15,789 nucleotides of DNA from the NCBI GenBank assembly GCA_023434855.1, contig JAEYSJ010000103.1, forward strand, positions 1 to 15,789, read 5' to 3'. Shown here in pieces: positions 1 to 6,627 of this stretch. Below the pieces are notes generated by a model. It saw only the letters and a list, made by a program, of their open reading frames with translations. It did not search any database and was not told the origin of the DNA. The translations under genes were made by a program, and so were the position numbers. Each line of letters opens with the position of its first letter. Position 1 is the stretch's first letter. This stretch comes from Bacillota bacterium. Lineage in GTDB: Bacteria > Bacillota_C > Negativicutes > JAEYSJ01.

Positions 1-1965
1 GTCCCACTCCTCAGGGTAAACCTTCTCATCAGCATATAATTCCATAGCCCGTTCAATTATTTTCTCAATCATGTGGAAAATATTTTCCCGCATGCTTTCA
101 CCCATAAGTATCTTGCGCCGCTGGCCATAAATAACTTCCCGCTGCTGATTCATTACATCATCATATTCCAGAACGTGCTTACGTATGTCAAAATTGCGGC
201 CTTCAACTTTCTTCTGCGCTTGTTCAATGGAACGGGTAATCAGGCTATGCTCAATCGGTTCGTCTTCTTCCATTCCTAATTTATCCATAATTGTAGCAAT
301 ATTCTCTGAGCCGAACAGACGCATCAAATCATCTTCCAGGGACAAATAAAACCGTGAAGAGCCCGGATCACCCTGGCGACCCGCCCGGCCGCGCAGCTGG
401 TTGTCAATCCGGCGGCTTTCATGGCGTTCAGTACCGATAATATGCAAGCCGCCCAGTTCCGGTACACCTTCGCCCAGCACAATATCCGTACCACGCCCGG
501 CCATATTGGTGGCAATGGTCACAGCGTGGGGTTGGCCGGCCTGAGCAACAATCTGAGCTTCCATCTCATGATACTTGGCATTTAACACATTATGGGGAAC
601 ACCCTTTTTTTTCAGCATGGAACTTAGATCTTCTGACTGAACAATAGAAGTAGTACCTACCAGAATTGGCTGGCCTTTGCCATGGAGATCAGCAATTTCC
701 TGCACTACCGCCCGGTATTTGGCCCGCTTATTCTTATAAATAACATCAGGCAAGTCATCCCGTCTAACCGGCTGGTTAGTAGGAATGACAATAACATCCA
801 AACGGTAAATCTTCCGGAATTCAGTTTCTTCCGTCTTGGCGGTACCGGTCATACCGGCAAGCTTTTTGTACATCCTAAAGTAATTCTGGAAGGTTATTGA
901 AGCAAGGGTCTGGCTCTCCCGCTCTATTTTCACACCTTCTTTGGCTTCAATGGCCTGGTGCAGACCGTCGGAATAACGGCGGCCAAACATTAACCGGCCG
1001 GTAAATTCGTCAACGATAATTACTTCGCCGTCTTTAACCACATAGTCCCGGTCCCGCTTCATCAGAGCATGGGCTTTGAGCGCCTGATTAAAATGATGGG
1101 ACATTTCTATATTTTCGTTCTCATACAAGTTTTTGATATTAAGCATTTGCTCGGCTTTGGCAATACCGCTTTCACTGGGAGCCACAGTATGAGCTTTTTC
1201 ATCAACAGTATAATCTTCGTTCTCTTTTAATTTGGGAACAACTTTGGCCAATACATAATACAAATCGGTAGATTTTTCCCCAGGACCGGAAATAATGAGC
1301 GGAGTGCGCGCTTCGTCCACAAGAATACTGTCCACCTCATCGACGATGGCGTAATTCAAAGGACGCTGTACCATTTGATCTGAGTGTATTACCATGTTAT
1401 CCCGCAGATAATCAAAACCAAACTCATTATTCGTGCCATAAGTCACATCAGCATCATAGGCCTGTTTGCGCTGGGGAAAATCCAGACCATGCACTACCAG
1501 TCCCACCGATAAACCAAGAAAGCGATACACTTTCCCCATCCATTCGCTGTCACGCTTGGCCAGGTAGTCATTAACGGTTACAACATGCACGCCTTTGCCT
1601 GATAACGCATTCAAATATACCGGCAGAGTAGCAACAAGCGTCTTACCTTCACCGGTACGCATCTCAGCTATATTACCCTCATGAAGAGTAATCCCGCCTA
1701 AAAGCTGCACGTCAAAATGGCGCATGCCCAAGATCCGCCGCGAAGCTTCCCTGACAACCGCAAAAGCTTCAGGCAATAAATCATCAATAGTTTGCCCACT
1801 CTCCAACCGCCGTTTAAACTCGCCTGTTTTGGCGCTTAGCGAGGCATCACTCATATTAGACAAGTCATTTTCAAATGTATTAATTCTTTCAACGTATTTC
1901 GTCATACGTTTAATTTCTTTTTCATTGTCATCGCCAAACAATTTGCTAAGAAATTTTAACAACAA
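1..1965 (-). CDS. secA: SecA preprotein translocase ATPase (N-terminal 655 residues, cut by window edge)
   Basis: SecA is the motor ATPase that pushes unfolded preproteins through SecYEG. Translating the minus strand from 1965 gives an open frame to the window edge, with no stop. It begins [20 protein letters not shown]. Visible landmarks are Walker A MRTGEGKT (about residues 102-109), the [11 protein letters not shown] segment, the [16 protein letters not shown] segment, Walker B VDEVDS (about 208-213), and near the edge the helicase-like [10 protein letters not shown] and [13 protein letters not shown] motifs. Family members are about 840 residues, so the C-terminal scaffold and zinc tail lie outside. 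The start is TTG: AAGGAG sits 6 bases before the TTG at 1965, and a second TTG follows at 1962. No ATG fits. A TTGACA/TAAAAT promoter lies just upstream. In Bacillus secA directly follows hpf; here a hydrogenase operon lies between them. Confidence 0.97.
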   Translation of the reverse strand, partial: MLLKFLSKLFGDDNEKEIKRMTKYVERINTFENDLSNMSDASLSAKTGEFKRRLESGQTIDDLLPEAFAVVREASRRILGMRHFDVQLLGGITLHEGNIAEMRTGEGKTLVATLPVYLNALSGKGVHVVTVNDYLAKRDSEWMGKVYRFLGLSVGLVVHGLDFPQRKQAYDADVTYGTNNEFGFDYLRDNMVIHSDQMVQRPLNYAIVDEVDSILVDEARTPLIISGPGEKSTDLYYVLAKVVPKLKENEDYTVDEKAHTVAPSESGIAKAEQMLNIKNLYENENIEMSHHFNQALKAHALMKRDRDYVVKDGEVIIVDEFTGRLMFGRRYSDGLHQAIEAKEGVKIERESQTLASITFQNYFRMYKKLAGMTGTAKTEETEFRKIYRLDVIVIPTNQPVRRDDLPDVIYKNKRAKYRAVVQEIADLHGKGQPILVGTTSIVQSEDLSSMLKKKGVPHNVLNAKYHEMEAQIVAQAGQPHAVTIATNMAGRGTDIVLGEGVPELGGLHIIGTERHESRRIDNQLRGRAGRQGDPGSSRFYLSLEDDLMRLFGSENIATIMDKLGMEEDEPIEHSLITRSIEQAQKKVEGRNFDIRKHVLEYDDVMNQQREVIYGQRRKILMGESMRENIFHMIEKIIERAMELYADEKVYPEEWD

Positions 1966-2020
1966 TATCAGCTCCTTGCCACTGGCATTATTACGTTTGG
2001 GATTATATGCCTATTATAAG

Positions 2021-2049
2021 ATTTTACCAGAGTATTGTGTGTATGTCAA
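2021..2049 (-). promoter_or_regulatory. Sigma-A-type promoter of secA
   Basis: On the minus strand TTGACA (2044-2049) is followed after exactly 17 bases by TAAAAT (2021-2026). The predicted start near 2014 leaves a leader of about 50 bases before the secA TTG codon. Two further TATAAT-like hexamers downstream lack a matching -35. Confidence 0.6.
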
Positions 2050-2075
2050 AAAGTGGACTGGGCTAAAACTGAACC

Positions 2076-2105
2076 GGGATAAGGCTAACCTCAGAAGACA
2101 AATGG
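2076..2105 (+). repeat. Decayed left arm of the CAGAGGACA repeat element
   Basis: The stretch starting GGGATAAGGCTAACC closely matches the left end of the intact element 124 bases to the right (GGGATACGGCTAACC), and the similarity continues into a degraded CAGAAGACA array. No matching right arm follows before the intact copy. It reads as a remnant or partial duplication of the same element. Confidence 0.45.
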
Positions 2106-2201
2106 AATACAAAGGGAGTTTTTACAGGAAAATATGTAATTCCTTATAGTATTTGCAGCTACAAGAAAAAAATTTCTACCCATAAATAAATTGGCACTGG
2201 G

Positions 2202-2375
2202 GATACGGCTAACCACAGAGGACGCAGAGGGATTTATTATTACTTGTATTCCTTGGTATGGTCTTAAATCAGTATATTTCACTTTATTACAATCAATACT
2301 AAACCTTCATTCCCTGCGCGATATACATCGCAACCTTCCCCTCTGTGTCCTCTGTGTCCTCTGCGGTTCAAAAAT
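2202..2375. repeat. Inverted-repeat element with 9-bp CAGAGGACA arrays, copy A
   Basis: The left arm (2207-2231) reads GGCTAACCACAGAGG and continues with a second CAGAGG unit. The right arm (2338-2375) is CTCTGTGTC repeated at 9-bp period, ending CTGCGGTTCAAAAAT. The arms are inverted relative to each other and enclose about 105 bp without a convincing gene. Copy B at 9082-9313 has the same outer sequences and a different core. The 9-bp period keeps a frame open in each direction, which produces spurious ORFs. This is most of the 463-bp gene-free stretch between secA and the hydrogenase operon. Confidence 0.75.
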
Positions 2376-2381
2376 CTTTGC

Positions 2382-2412
2382 AAAAAAACAGCCTGGCGCT
2401 AGGCCAGACTGT
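2382..2412 (-). terminator. Intrinsic terminator of the hydrogenase operon
   Basis: Reading the minus strand, ACAGTCTGGC (2412-2403) pairs with GCCAGGCTGT (2397-2388) around a 5-base loop, with one G-U pair, and is followed by a run of seven T. It lies 17 bases after the cytochrome b stop codon. Confidence 0.9.
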
Positions 2413-2428
2413 TCTGATAAGTATATTT

Positions 2429-3121
2429 TTAACCGCTGATTTTAGCGCCAGGAGTTTGCGCGCCACTAACGGTCTCAATTTTGTTTTTAACCCACTCGGG
2501 ATTGTGATGCTCGGCTTCAGACAAAGGCTGAGTGCCATCACCAAACATGGCTTTAAATTCACCCCAGTTGTAGATACCCAGGCCGATATGAGCAAACATG
2601 CTCAATCCCAGCACTATACCCACCCACAGGTGGATTTGATCGGCCCAATATGCAAATGCTTTTGGCGTTACAGGAAGGAAAGCATATAATACCCATCCGG
2701 TAGTGATCAGGAAAATGCCACCAACAAGCATCATAATACCCATCATTTTTTGACCGGAATTCATCTTATCCATGGGCGGAACAGGAATTTCTTTTCCTAA
2801 GAACATCTTTTGCGGGTAGCCGCCGCCAACCTTCATCCATTCAATGTCCCCTTTGCCCCAGGTAAAAATAAGCCGGACAAAAGATATAATGCGATCAAGG
2901 GCGAAAATAGTATACAATATTGCAGAAGCAGTCAGAATAGTGGCACCAATAATATGTATGCGCATTGATAAGTTCACTAAATCTTCACTGCCGGGTTTAA
3001 GCCAGATAATAAAGCCGGTAATGGCTGCAGGTAAGAATCCAAAAATCAGACCCCAGTGAAACAGCCGGGAAGCCAAACCGTGCTTAAGCACGCGCGGGCC
3101 ATGTTCATCATGTTGGCTCAT
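2429..3121 (-). CDS. Hydrogenase membrane cytochrome b subunit (formate dehydrogenase gamma-like)
   Basis: This 230-residue protein has four strongly hydrophobic segments (about 20-42, 55-77, 125-150 and 162-185). Histidines suited to bis-haem ligation lie in them: H22, H56, H164 and H178. The MNSGQK sequence (120-125) resembles the NAGQK motif of the FdoI/FdnI cytochrome b family. The expected role is to take electrons from the periplasmic hydrogenase and pass them to menaquinone, or the reverse. It starts at ATG with GGAGGG 9 bases upstream. It is the last gene of the operon, 38 bases after the small subunit and just before a strong terminator. The family assignment is good; the exact electron acceptor and direction are inferred. 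Other enzymes using this subunit family (formate dehydrogenase, thiosulfate reductase) are excluded only by context. Confidence 0.88.
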   Translation of the reverse strand: MSQHDEHGPRVLKHGLASRLFHWGLIFGFLPAAITGFIIWLKPGSEDLVNLSMRIHIIGATILTASAILYTIFALDRIISFVRLIFTWGKGDIEWMKVGGGYPQKMFLGKEIPVPPMDKMNSGQKMMGIMMLVGGIFLITTGWVLYAFLPVTPKAFAYWADQIHLWVGIVLGLSMFAHIGLGIYNWGEFKAMFGDGTQPLSEAEHHNPEWVKNKIETVSGAQTPGAKISG

Positions 3122-3159
3122 GAGTTAAATCCCTCCAATTTCAGTAATCTGTTCAAAAT

Positions 3160-3471
3160 TTAACCTATTTTAGTCCTGTCGACATAACGGGTATGAAACA
3201 GTTCTTCAGCCAACGGGCTCAGCGGTTGGCCGGCAAATTTGGCATATACATCGCTGACAGCCTTATTATTGTGGCTTTGACGAATTTTCGCCTTCGCATC
3301 GTCTTTATAAAGGCCAGCAGTACGCAATTTAATGTATTTTGTACGGTCTTGAATCAGGTCGGTAGCAGCATAGGCACCGGTCCACAGCATGGCTCCGGCT
3401 ACGCCCAGAACGCCTAAGAACTCACGGCGGCTAACCTTGACCGCTTTTTCTATATAATCATAACGAGCCAA
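3160..3471 (-). CDS. hydB: Periplasmic [FeFe]-hydrogenase small subunit with Tat signal
   Basis: The 103-residue protein carries a twin-arginine motif SRREFLG (14-20) followed by a hydrophobic stretch and an alanine-rich site near AYAAT (33-37), so it should be exported by Tat. The mature part matches the iron-hydrogenase small-subunit fold: LYKDDAKAKIRQSHNN in the middle and ELFHTRYVDR at the end, as in the HydB subunit of Desulfovibrio. That subunit wraps around the catalytic subunit. HydA has no export signal of its own, so the folded HydAB complex is presumably carried out together. The start is TTG at 3471, with GGAGGG 6 bases upstream; there is no in-frame ATG. The gap to hydA is 24 bases. 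Confidence 0.9.
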   Translation of the reverse strand: MARYDYIEKAVKVSRREFLGVLGVAGAMLWTGAYAATDLIQDRTKYIKLRTAGLYKDDAKAKIRQSHNNKAVSDVYAKFAGQPLSPLAEELFHTRYVDRTKIG

Positions 3472-3495
3472 TTTTATCCCTCCTCAGTTTCCGGA

Positions 3496-4755
3496 TTATG
3501 ACCACGGAAGCATAGCTTTGTATTTGTCTACCCAGGAAGTTCCCATCGGGTTAATCGGTTGACCGCCGCCATTTACACAGCCGCCGGGACAGTTCATAAT
3601 TTCGATAAACTGGTATGGCGACTTGCCGGCAGCTACCTGGTCAAGCAATGGTCTGACATTTTCTTTAATGCCATGAGCTACAGCAACCTTGAGAGTAATG
3701 TCCTTACCGGTTTTGGCCTCTTTCATGGTAACAGTGGCTTCTTTCACGCCTTGCAGACCACGGACCGGAGTGAACTCCAGAACATCCAGTTCCTTACCGG
3801 TAATAACGAAATATGCAGTTCTCAGAGCAGCTTCCATTACACCGCCGGTATTACCGAAAATAGTACCTGCACCGCTGTATTGGGCCAAGGGATTATCCTG
3901 ATCGGTAAATTCCTGAACGGTAGCCAGATTGATATTCAGCTTTTTAAACAAGCGGGCCAAATCTCTGGTGGTCAATACGGTATCTACATCAGGATATTCG
4001 CCTTTCTGGCCTTGTTTTTCCCAATATTCGGATGCGCTTTTAAATTCAGGGCGGGAAGCCTCAAATTTTTTCGCGGTACAAGGCATAACACCAACTACAT
4101 AGACATCTTCAGGTTTAACATGCCATACTTCTTTGGCGCCATAAGTTTTGGCCAGAGGACCAGCCATCATCATCGGTGATTTGGCTGAAGAAAGATTGGG
4201 AATTAATTGCGGATAATTCAGTTCGGTAAATCTTATCCATGCAGGACAGCAAGATGTAAATTGCGGCAATGGTCCCACATGACCCTCTGCAGCTGCGCCC
4301 AACACATGGTGACTTACTCTGGCAATCAGCTCGGTTCCTTCTTCCATGATGGTCTGGTCGGCGGTAAAGTTAGTGTCAAGAACTTTAAAGCCAGCCTCTT
4401 TCATAGCGCCATACATTTTTTCGGTTACCAAGCTGCCAGGCTCCATGCCAAACTCTTCACCAATAGCTACCCGCACCGCCGGCGCAATGGTAGCCACCAC
4501 TGTGATCTGCTTGTTCTTGAGCTTGTCAATAACCTTGTCTACCGGATCAACCGTGTCGGTCGGCGCCCCAAAAGGACAGTTAACCAAACACTGACCGCAA
4601 TTAATGCATTTTTCGCTGTTAATGCTATGCGTCGCCCCGTATTTGCCGTCAATGGCGTTAGATGGGCAGAACGATTTGCATGAGTCACAGCCTTTGCATT
4701 TCTTGCTGTCGATTTCAATTACACGTGTTAGTTCCTGTGATTGAAATCCTTTCAA
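3496..4755 (-). CDS. hydA: [FeFe]-hydrogenase catalytic subunit
   Basis: The enzyme interconverts H2 with protons and electrons. The 419-residue protein has an N-terminal two-cluster ferredoxin domain, with ligands C20/C23/C26/C30 and C50/C53/C56/C60. The H-cluster domain follows with all three signatures intact: TSCCPAW (167-173), MPCTAKKFE (224-232) and EIMNCPGGCVNGGGQP (385-400). The cluster ligands are C170, C226, C389 and C393, with proton-relay C169. Length and domain order match the periplasmic Desulfovibrio HydA rather than the longer cytoplasmic or bifurcating enzymes. The start is TTG at 4755, 8 bases after GAGGGGG; no better start is visible. It leads an operon with hydB and cytochrome b. 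The maturases HydEFG are not in the window. Confidence 0.96.
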   Translation of the reverse strand: MKGFQSQELTRVIEIDSKKCKGCDSCKSFCPSNAIDGKYGATHSINSEKCINCGQCLVNCPFGAPTDTVDPVDKVIDKLKNKQITVVATIAPAVRVAIGEEFGMEPGSLVTEKMYGAMKEAGFKVLDTNFTADQTIMEEGTELIARVSHHVLGAAAEGHVGPLPQFTSCCPAWIRFTELNYPQLIPNLSSAKSPMMMAGPLAKTYGAKEVWHVKPEDVYVVGVMPCTAKKFEASRPEFKSASEYWEKQGQKGEYPDVDTVLTTRDLARLFKKLNINLATVQEFTDQDNPLAQYSGAGTIFGNTGGVMEAALRTAYFVITGKELDVLEFTPVRGLQGVKEATVTMKEAKTGKDITLKVAVAHGIKENVRPLLDQVAAGKSPYQFIEIMNCPGGCVNGGGQPINPMGTSWVDKYKAMLPWS

Positions 4756-4795
4756 AAATAAAACCCCCTCACCCTTAAACTATTTATTATTTGAT

Positions 4796-4846
4796 ACATT
4801 TATAACATATAATCACATTATAAGATAAAATAATGTTTATAAATGT
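4796..4846. promoter_or_regulatory. Nested inverted repeat upstream of hydA, possible operator
   Basis: ACATTTATAACA (4796-4807) is the inverse of TGTTTATAAATGT (4834-4846) apart from one base. Inside it CATTAT (4816-4821) is inverted as ATAATG (4830-4835). It lies 41-91 bases before the hydA start in AT-rich DNA, so chance pairing is possible. No known regulator consensus is matched with certainty. Confidence 0.3.
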
Positions 4847-4903
4847 GTACAAATTTCAAATTATTTTGAATCCATAATACCATAACTAATACAGCCATAA
4901 TTA

Positions 4904-4933
4904 AATGTAAATTATTTCACTATTAACTGTCAA
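4904..4933 (-). promoter_or_regulatory. Possible hydA promoter
   Basis: A perfect TTGACA (4928-4933) is followed after 18 bases by TACATT (4904-4909), a 4-of-6 match to the -10 hexamer. The leader would be about 140 bases. The rest of the 366-bp divergent region (4756-5121) is AT-rich, with no gene and no clear promoter for the plus-strand ORF. Confidence 0.4.
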
Positions 4934-5121
4934 TAATTTTCCCAAAAGTTAATATTTTCACATTTTTTAAGGATTCAACAAGCCGCTACTTTAATATTTG
5001 CCATTATTGTAATAAATCCTGCTAACACTTTAAGTATTTTTTTTATTTAAAATGGAGATAAATGGTTATATGAAGTATATCGTAAATTGCCTGAAATTCG
5101 TTAAGTCAGGAGGAGGCAAAA

Positions 5122-5325
5122 ATGAATTTAAATACTATTGAAATCGTTGGGCAAATCGCAGATTTAAAAGATATTGACTATAAAAATACGCTGGCAATCA
5201 GTGTGTTAATTGAACTGCTAATTGAAAAAGGTATTATTACCAGACAGGAATTTGCTCAGAAAGCCCACGAATTAGAAAAATCAACATTAGCGGAAATAGT
5301 GCTCACACGCAGAAAAAGCCGCTAA
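5122..5325 (+). CDS. Small protein of unknown function (67 residues)
   Basis: I do not recognise this protein. It is the only credible plus-strand gene. It starts at ATG with a strong AGGAGGAGG site 6 bases upstream, and a bidirectional terminator follows about 55 bases after its stop. The sequence is predicted mostly helical. A hydrophobic centre (about residues 23-36, ISVLIELLIEKGII) is followed by a charged helix and a basic tail, TRRKSR. There is no signal peptide, cysteine motif or obvious DNA-binding motif. It diverges from the hydrogenase operon and shares its upstream region, so a regulatory or accessory link is possible but not shown. The ribosome site and terminator make it likely to be expressed. 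Confidence 0.7.
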   Translation: MNLNTIEIVGQIADLKDIDYKNTLAISVLIELLIEKGIITRQEFAQKAHELEKSTLAEIVLTRRKSR

Positions 5326-5326
5326 A

Positions 5327-5356
5327 AATTTTTAACCGCCAAGGACGCCAAGAACG
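5327..5356 (+). repeat. CCAAGGACG 9-bp-period array (single arm)
   Basis: AACCGCCAAGGACGCCAAG continues with a further ACGCCAA unit, giving three units at 9-bp period. The architecture (an AACCGC lead followed by 9-bp units) parallels the CAGAGGACA arrays in copies A and B, but the unit sequence differs and no inverted partner is present nearby. Confidence 0.5.
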
Positions 5357-5374
5357 CCAAAAAGATTTAAGAAA

Positions 5375-5408
5375 ACAAAAAAGCCGGGGTATGCCCCCGG
5401 CTTTTCTT
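5375..5408. terminator. Bidirectional intrinsic terminator
   Basis: AAGCCGGGG (5381-5389) pairs perfectly with CCCCGGCTT (5395-5403) around a 5-base loop. A T-run follows on the plus strand and an A-run precedes, giving a T-run on the minus strand. It serves both the 67-residue plus-strand ORF and hpf, which end towards each other here. Confidence 0.9.
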
Positions 5409-5433
5409 GATTGTGGTTCTTTTTTTACTTGGT

Positions 5434-5964
5434 TTAATATTCAGGCTCAATCAAGCCATAATGACCATCTTTGCGACGATAGACAACATTGACTTCCTCT
5501 GTTTCAGCATTGGTAAATACATAAAAATCGTGATTAATCAGATTCATTTGCATAATCGCTTCTTCTACATCTACAGGCTTCACAGCAAACCGCTTGGTCT
5601 TAACTACCCCGAATTCCTCAGTTTCCACTGCTTCTCCGGTGCTGGCAACCAAATCTCCTTTGAAAACCCCGCCACGCAGTTTGCGGGCAATTTTTGTTTT
5701 ATATTTCTCAATTTGTTTTTCCAGTTTTTCAATTACCAGATCAATGGATGTGTACATGTCGGTAGTAGCCTCTTCGCCCCTAAGCAACATTCCATTAATA
5801 GGCACAGTCACTTCGACAATATGACGTCCCTTTTCGACAGTGAGGATAACAGTAATGTCTCCAGGTGCTTCAAAATACTTTGTAACTTTACCAACACGCT
5901 TTGCAACATAATCTTTTAATGCTGGCGTAATATCAATATTTTTTCCTCGTACAGTTATTGCCAT
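5434..5964 (-). CDS. hpf: Ribosome hibernation promoting factor, long form
   Basis: HPF binds the 30S decoding region and, in the long form, pairs two 70S ribosomes into inactive 100S dimers in stationary phase. The N-terminal ribosome-binding domain runs from MAITVRGKNIDITPALKDYV to about residue 95. A variable linker follows, then the C-terminal dimerisation domain containing VVKTKRFAVKPVDVEEAIMQ and the typical DFYVFTNAETEEVNVVYRRKDG segment. At 176 residues it has the usual long-form length. I prefer the ATG at 5964 over the in-frame ATG three codons upstream: AAGGGG is 9 bases before the former but abuts the latter. A sigma-H-like promoter lies upstream. The family is also called RaiA/YvyD. 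Confidence 0.96.
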   Translation of the reverse strand: MAITVRGKNIDITPALKDYVAKRVGKVTKYFEAPGDITVILTVEKGRHIVEVTVPINGMLLRGEEATTDMYTSIDLVIEKLEKQIEKYKTKIARKLRGGVFKGDLVASTGEAVETEEFGVVKTKRFAVKPVDVEEAIMQMNLINHDFYVFTNAETEEVNVVYRRKDGHYGLIEPEY

Positions 5965-6054
5965 TCTACCCATCCCCTTTCCTGAATCCGGTTCTTTTTG
6001 AGTCTATTTCAAAACACCCACCCGGACATTTCAAAACAGCCTCCCCCAAGGCTC

Positions 6055-6076
6055 AACATGTTTCCTAAAACATGTT
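6055..6076. promoter_or_regulatory. Perfect 9-bp inverted repeat at the predicted hpf transcript start
   Basis: AACATGTTT (6055-6063) and AAACATGTT (6068-6076) form a perfect inverted repeat with a 4-base loop. It starts only a few bases after the predicted sigma-H transcription start. It may be an operator over the start site or a stabilising 5' hairpin on the hpf mRNA. Downstream in the same leader are a small AGCCT/AGGCT hairpin (6038-6053) and a 10-bp direct repeat ATTTCAAAAC (6007-6016 and 6029-6038). Confidence 0.5.
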
Positions 6077-6085
6077 CTATTAGTA

Positions 6086-6114
6086 TTATTCCCCGCCAAG
6101 AAAAAAATTCCTGT
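6086..6114 (-). promoter_or_regulatory. Sigma-H-type promoter of hpf
   Basis: The minus strand reads ACAGGAATT, 11 bases, then GGGGAATAA. This fits the sigma-H consensus RnAGGAwWW-N11/12-RnnGAATnn at every defined position. In Bacillus subtilis the orthologue yvyD is known to be controlled by sigma-B and sigma-H. The predicted start near 6080 gives a leader of about 115 bases. Confidence 0.55.
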
Positions 6115-6162
6115 CTAAAAATTTTGATTTTATATAAAATTTGATTTTTATCTGAGAAATAC

Positions 6163-6286
6163 CAAGACCGCGAAGAAAGGTTCAGATGCAAGGCACGACG
6201 AGAACCGGAACGGAGGCGTACCGGTGGTACGTTGGAGTGAGGATCGCAGGAGTAACGAAGCAGATGAGCCTTTATTCGCGGTCTTG
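6163..6286. repeat. 124-bp REP-like palindromic element
   Basis: The outer arms are CAAGACCGCGAAGAAAGG (6163-6180) and its near-perfect inverse ending at 6286; the matching continues imperfectly to about 6190 and 6260. In the centre CGTACC (6217-6222) and GGTACG (6226-6231) form a short hairpin. The flanks between arms and centre do not pair well but carry GC-rich direct motifs (CGACGAGAAC, CGCAGGAGTAACGA). It fills the gap between the hpf promoter and the csp terminator, contains no gene, and resembles dispersed repeat families found in several copies per genome. Confidence 0.7.
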
Positions 6287-6289
6287 CCT

Positions 6290-6320
6290 AAAATTATAAA
6301 CCCGGCTCATATGAGCCGGG
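6290..6320 (-). terminator. Intrinsic terminator of the cold-shock gene
   Basis: CCCGGCTCATATGAGCCGGG (6301-6320) is a perfect 20-base palindrome. It is followed on the minus strand by TTTATAATTTT, 22 bases after the csp stop codon. Confidence 0.9.
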
Positions 6321-6342
6321 TGTAATTGGTTAACAAGTTAAA

Positions 6343-6540
6343 TTATGCTTTAATAACGTTGGCTGCTTGCGGTCCGCGTGCGCCTTCGACAATATCAAAC
6401 TCTACTTGTTGACCTTCAGCCAAGGTTTTGAAGCCCTGGTCTTGAATAGCTGAGAAATGAACGAATACATCGCCGCCATCTTCCCTCTCAATGAATCCGT
6501 AACCTTTTTCAGAGCTAAACCATTTTACTTTTCCAATCAT
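6343..6540 (-). CDS. csp: Cold-shock-domain RNA-binding protein
   Basis: This 65-residue protein covers exactly one cold-shock domain: [20 protein letters not shown] at the start, RNP1 KGYGFIE (12-18), RNP2 VFVHF (25-29) and the usual AANVIKA end. Such proteins bind single-stranded nucleic acid and melt RNA structure. The start is the ATG at 6540, 9 bases after AGGAGG; the upstream in-frame ATG at 6585 falls at the transcription start and is not used. The promoter is TTGACA-18-TATACT. The 46-base leader holds a perfect 5-bp hairpin, GGCCA/TGGCC, unlike the very long leader of E. coli cspA. The paralogue letter cannot be assigned from sequence alone. Confidence 0.95.
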   Translation of the reverse strand: MIGKVKWFSSEKGYGFIEREDGGDVFVHFSAIQDQGFKTLAEGQQVEFDIVEGARGPQAANVIKA

Positions 6541-6592
6541 TTTGAAACTCCTCCTAAAATAAACTGCAGGCCAAGATATGGCCACTTGAAAC

Positions 6593-6622
6593 AGTATACC
6601 ATAAGTTGGGTATATCTGTCAA
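6593..6622 (-). promoter_or_regulatory. Sigma-A promoter of the cold-shock gene
   Basis: Consensus TTGACA (6617-6622) is followed after 18 bases by TATACT (6593-6598). The -35 box begins only five bases beyond the glnQ stop codon, and no terminator separates the two genes. Read-through from the transporter operon into csp is therefore possible. Confidence 0.85.
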
Positions 6623-6627
6623 TGAAA

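Noticed and set aside
1724..2149. Plus-strand 141-codon ORF across the start of secA
   Set aside because: It lies antisense to secA coding sequence and the secA promoter, has no ribosome site, and its composition reflects the complement of real codons.
2338..2375. Short tandem units suggesting a CRISPR array
   Set aside because: Units are contiguous at 9 bp with no spacers, and no cas genes are present.
2191..2439. Plus-strand ORF with a cysteine/leucine repeat (CVLCVLC)
   Set aside because: The pattern is created by the 9-bp repeat array of copy A, which stays in frame; there is no ribosome site or protein family.
3559..4179. 206-codon plus-strand ORF inside hydA
   Set aside because: It is antisense to hydA, whose cluster-binding motifs are all intact in the other strand; no ribosome site.
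6009..6191. Minus-strand 60-codon ORF upstream of hpf
   Set aside because: It spans the sigma-H promoter, the palindrome and part of the REP-like element, has no ribosome site and no protein-like features.
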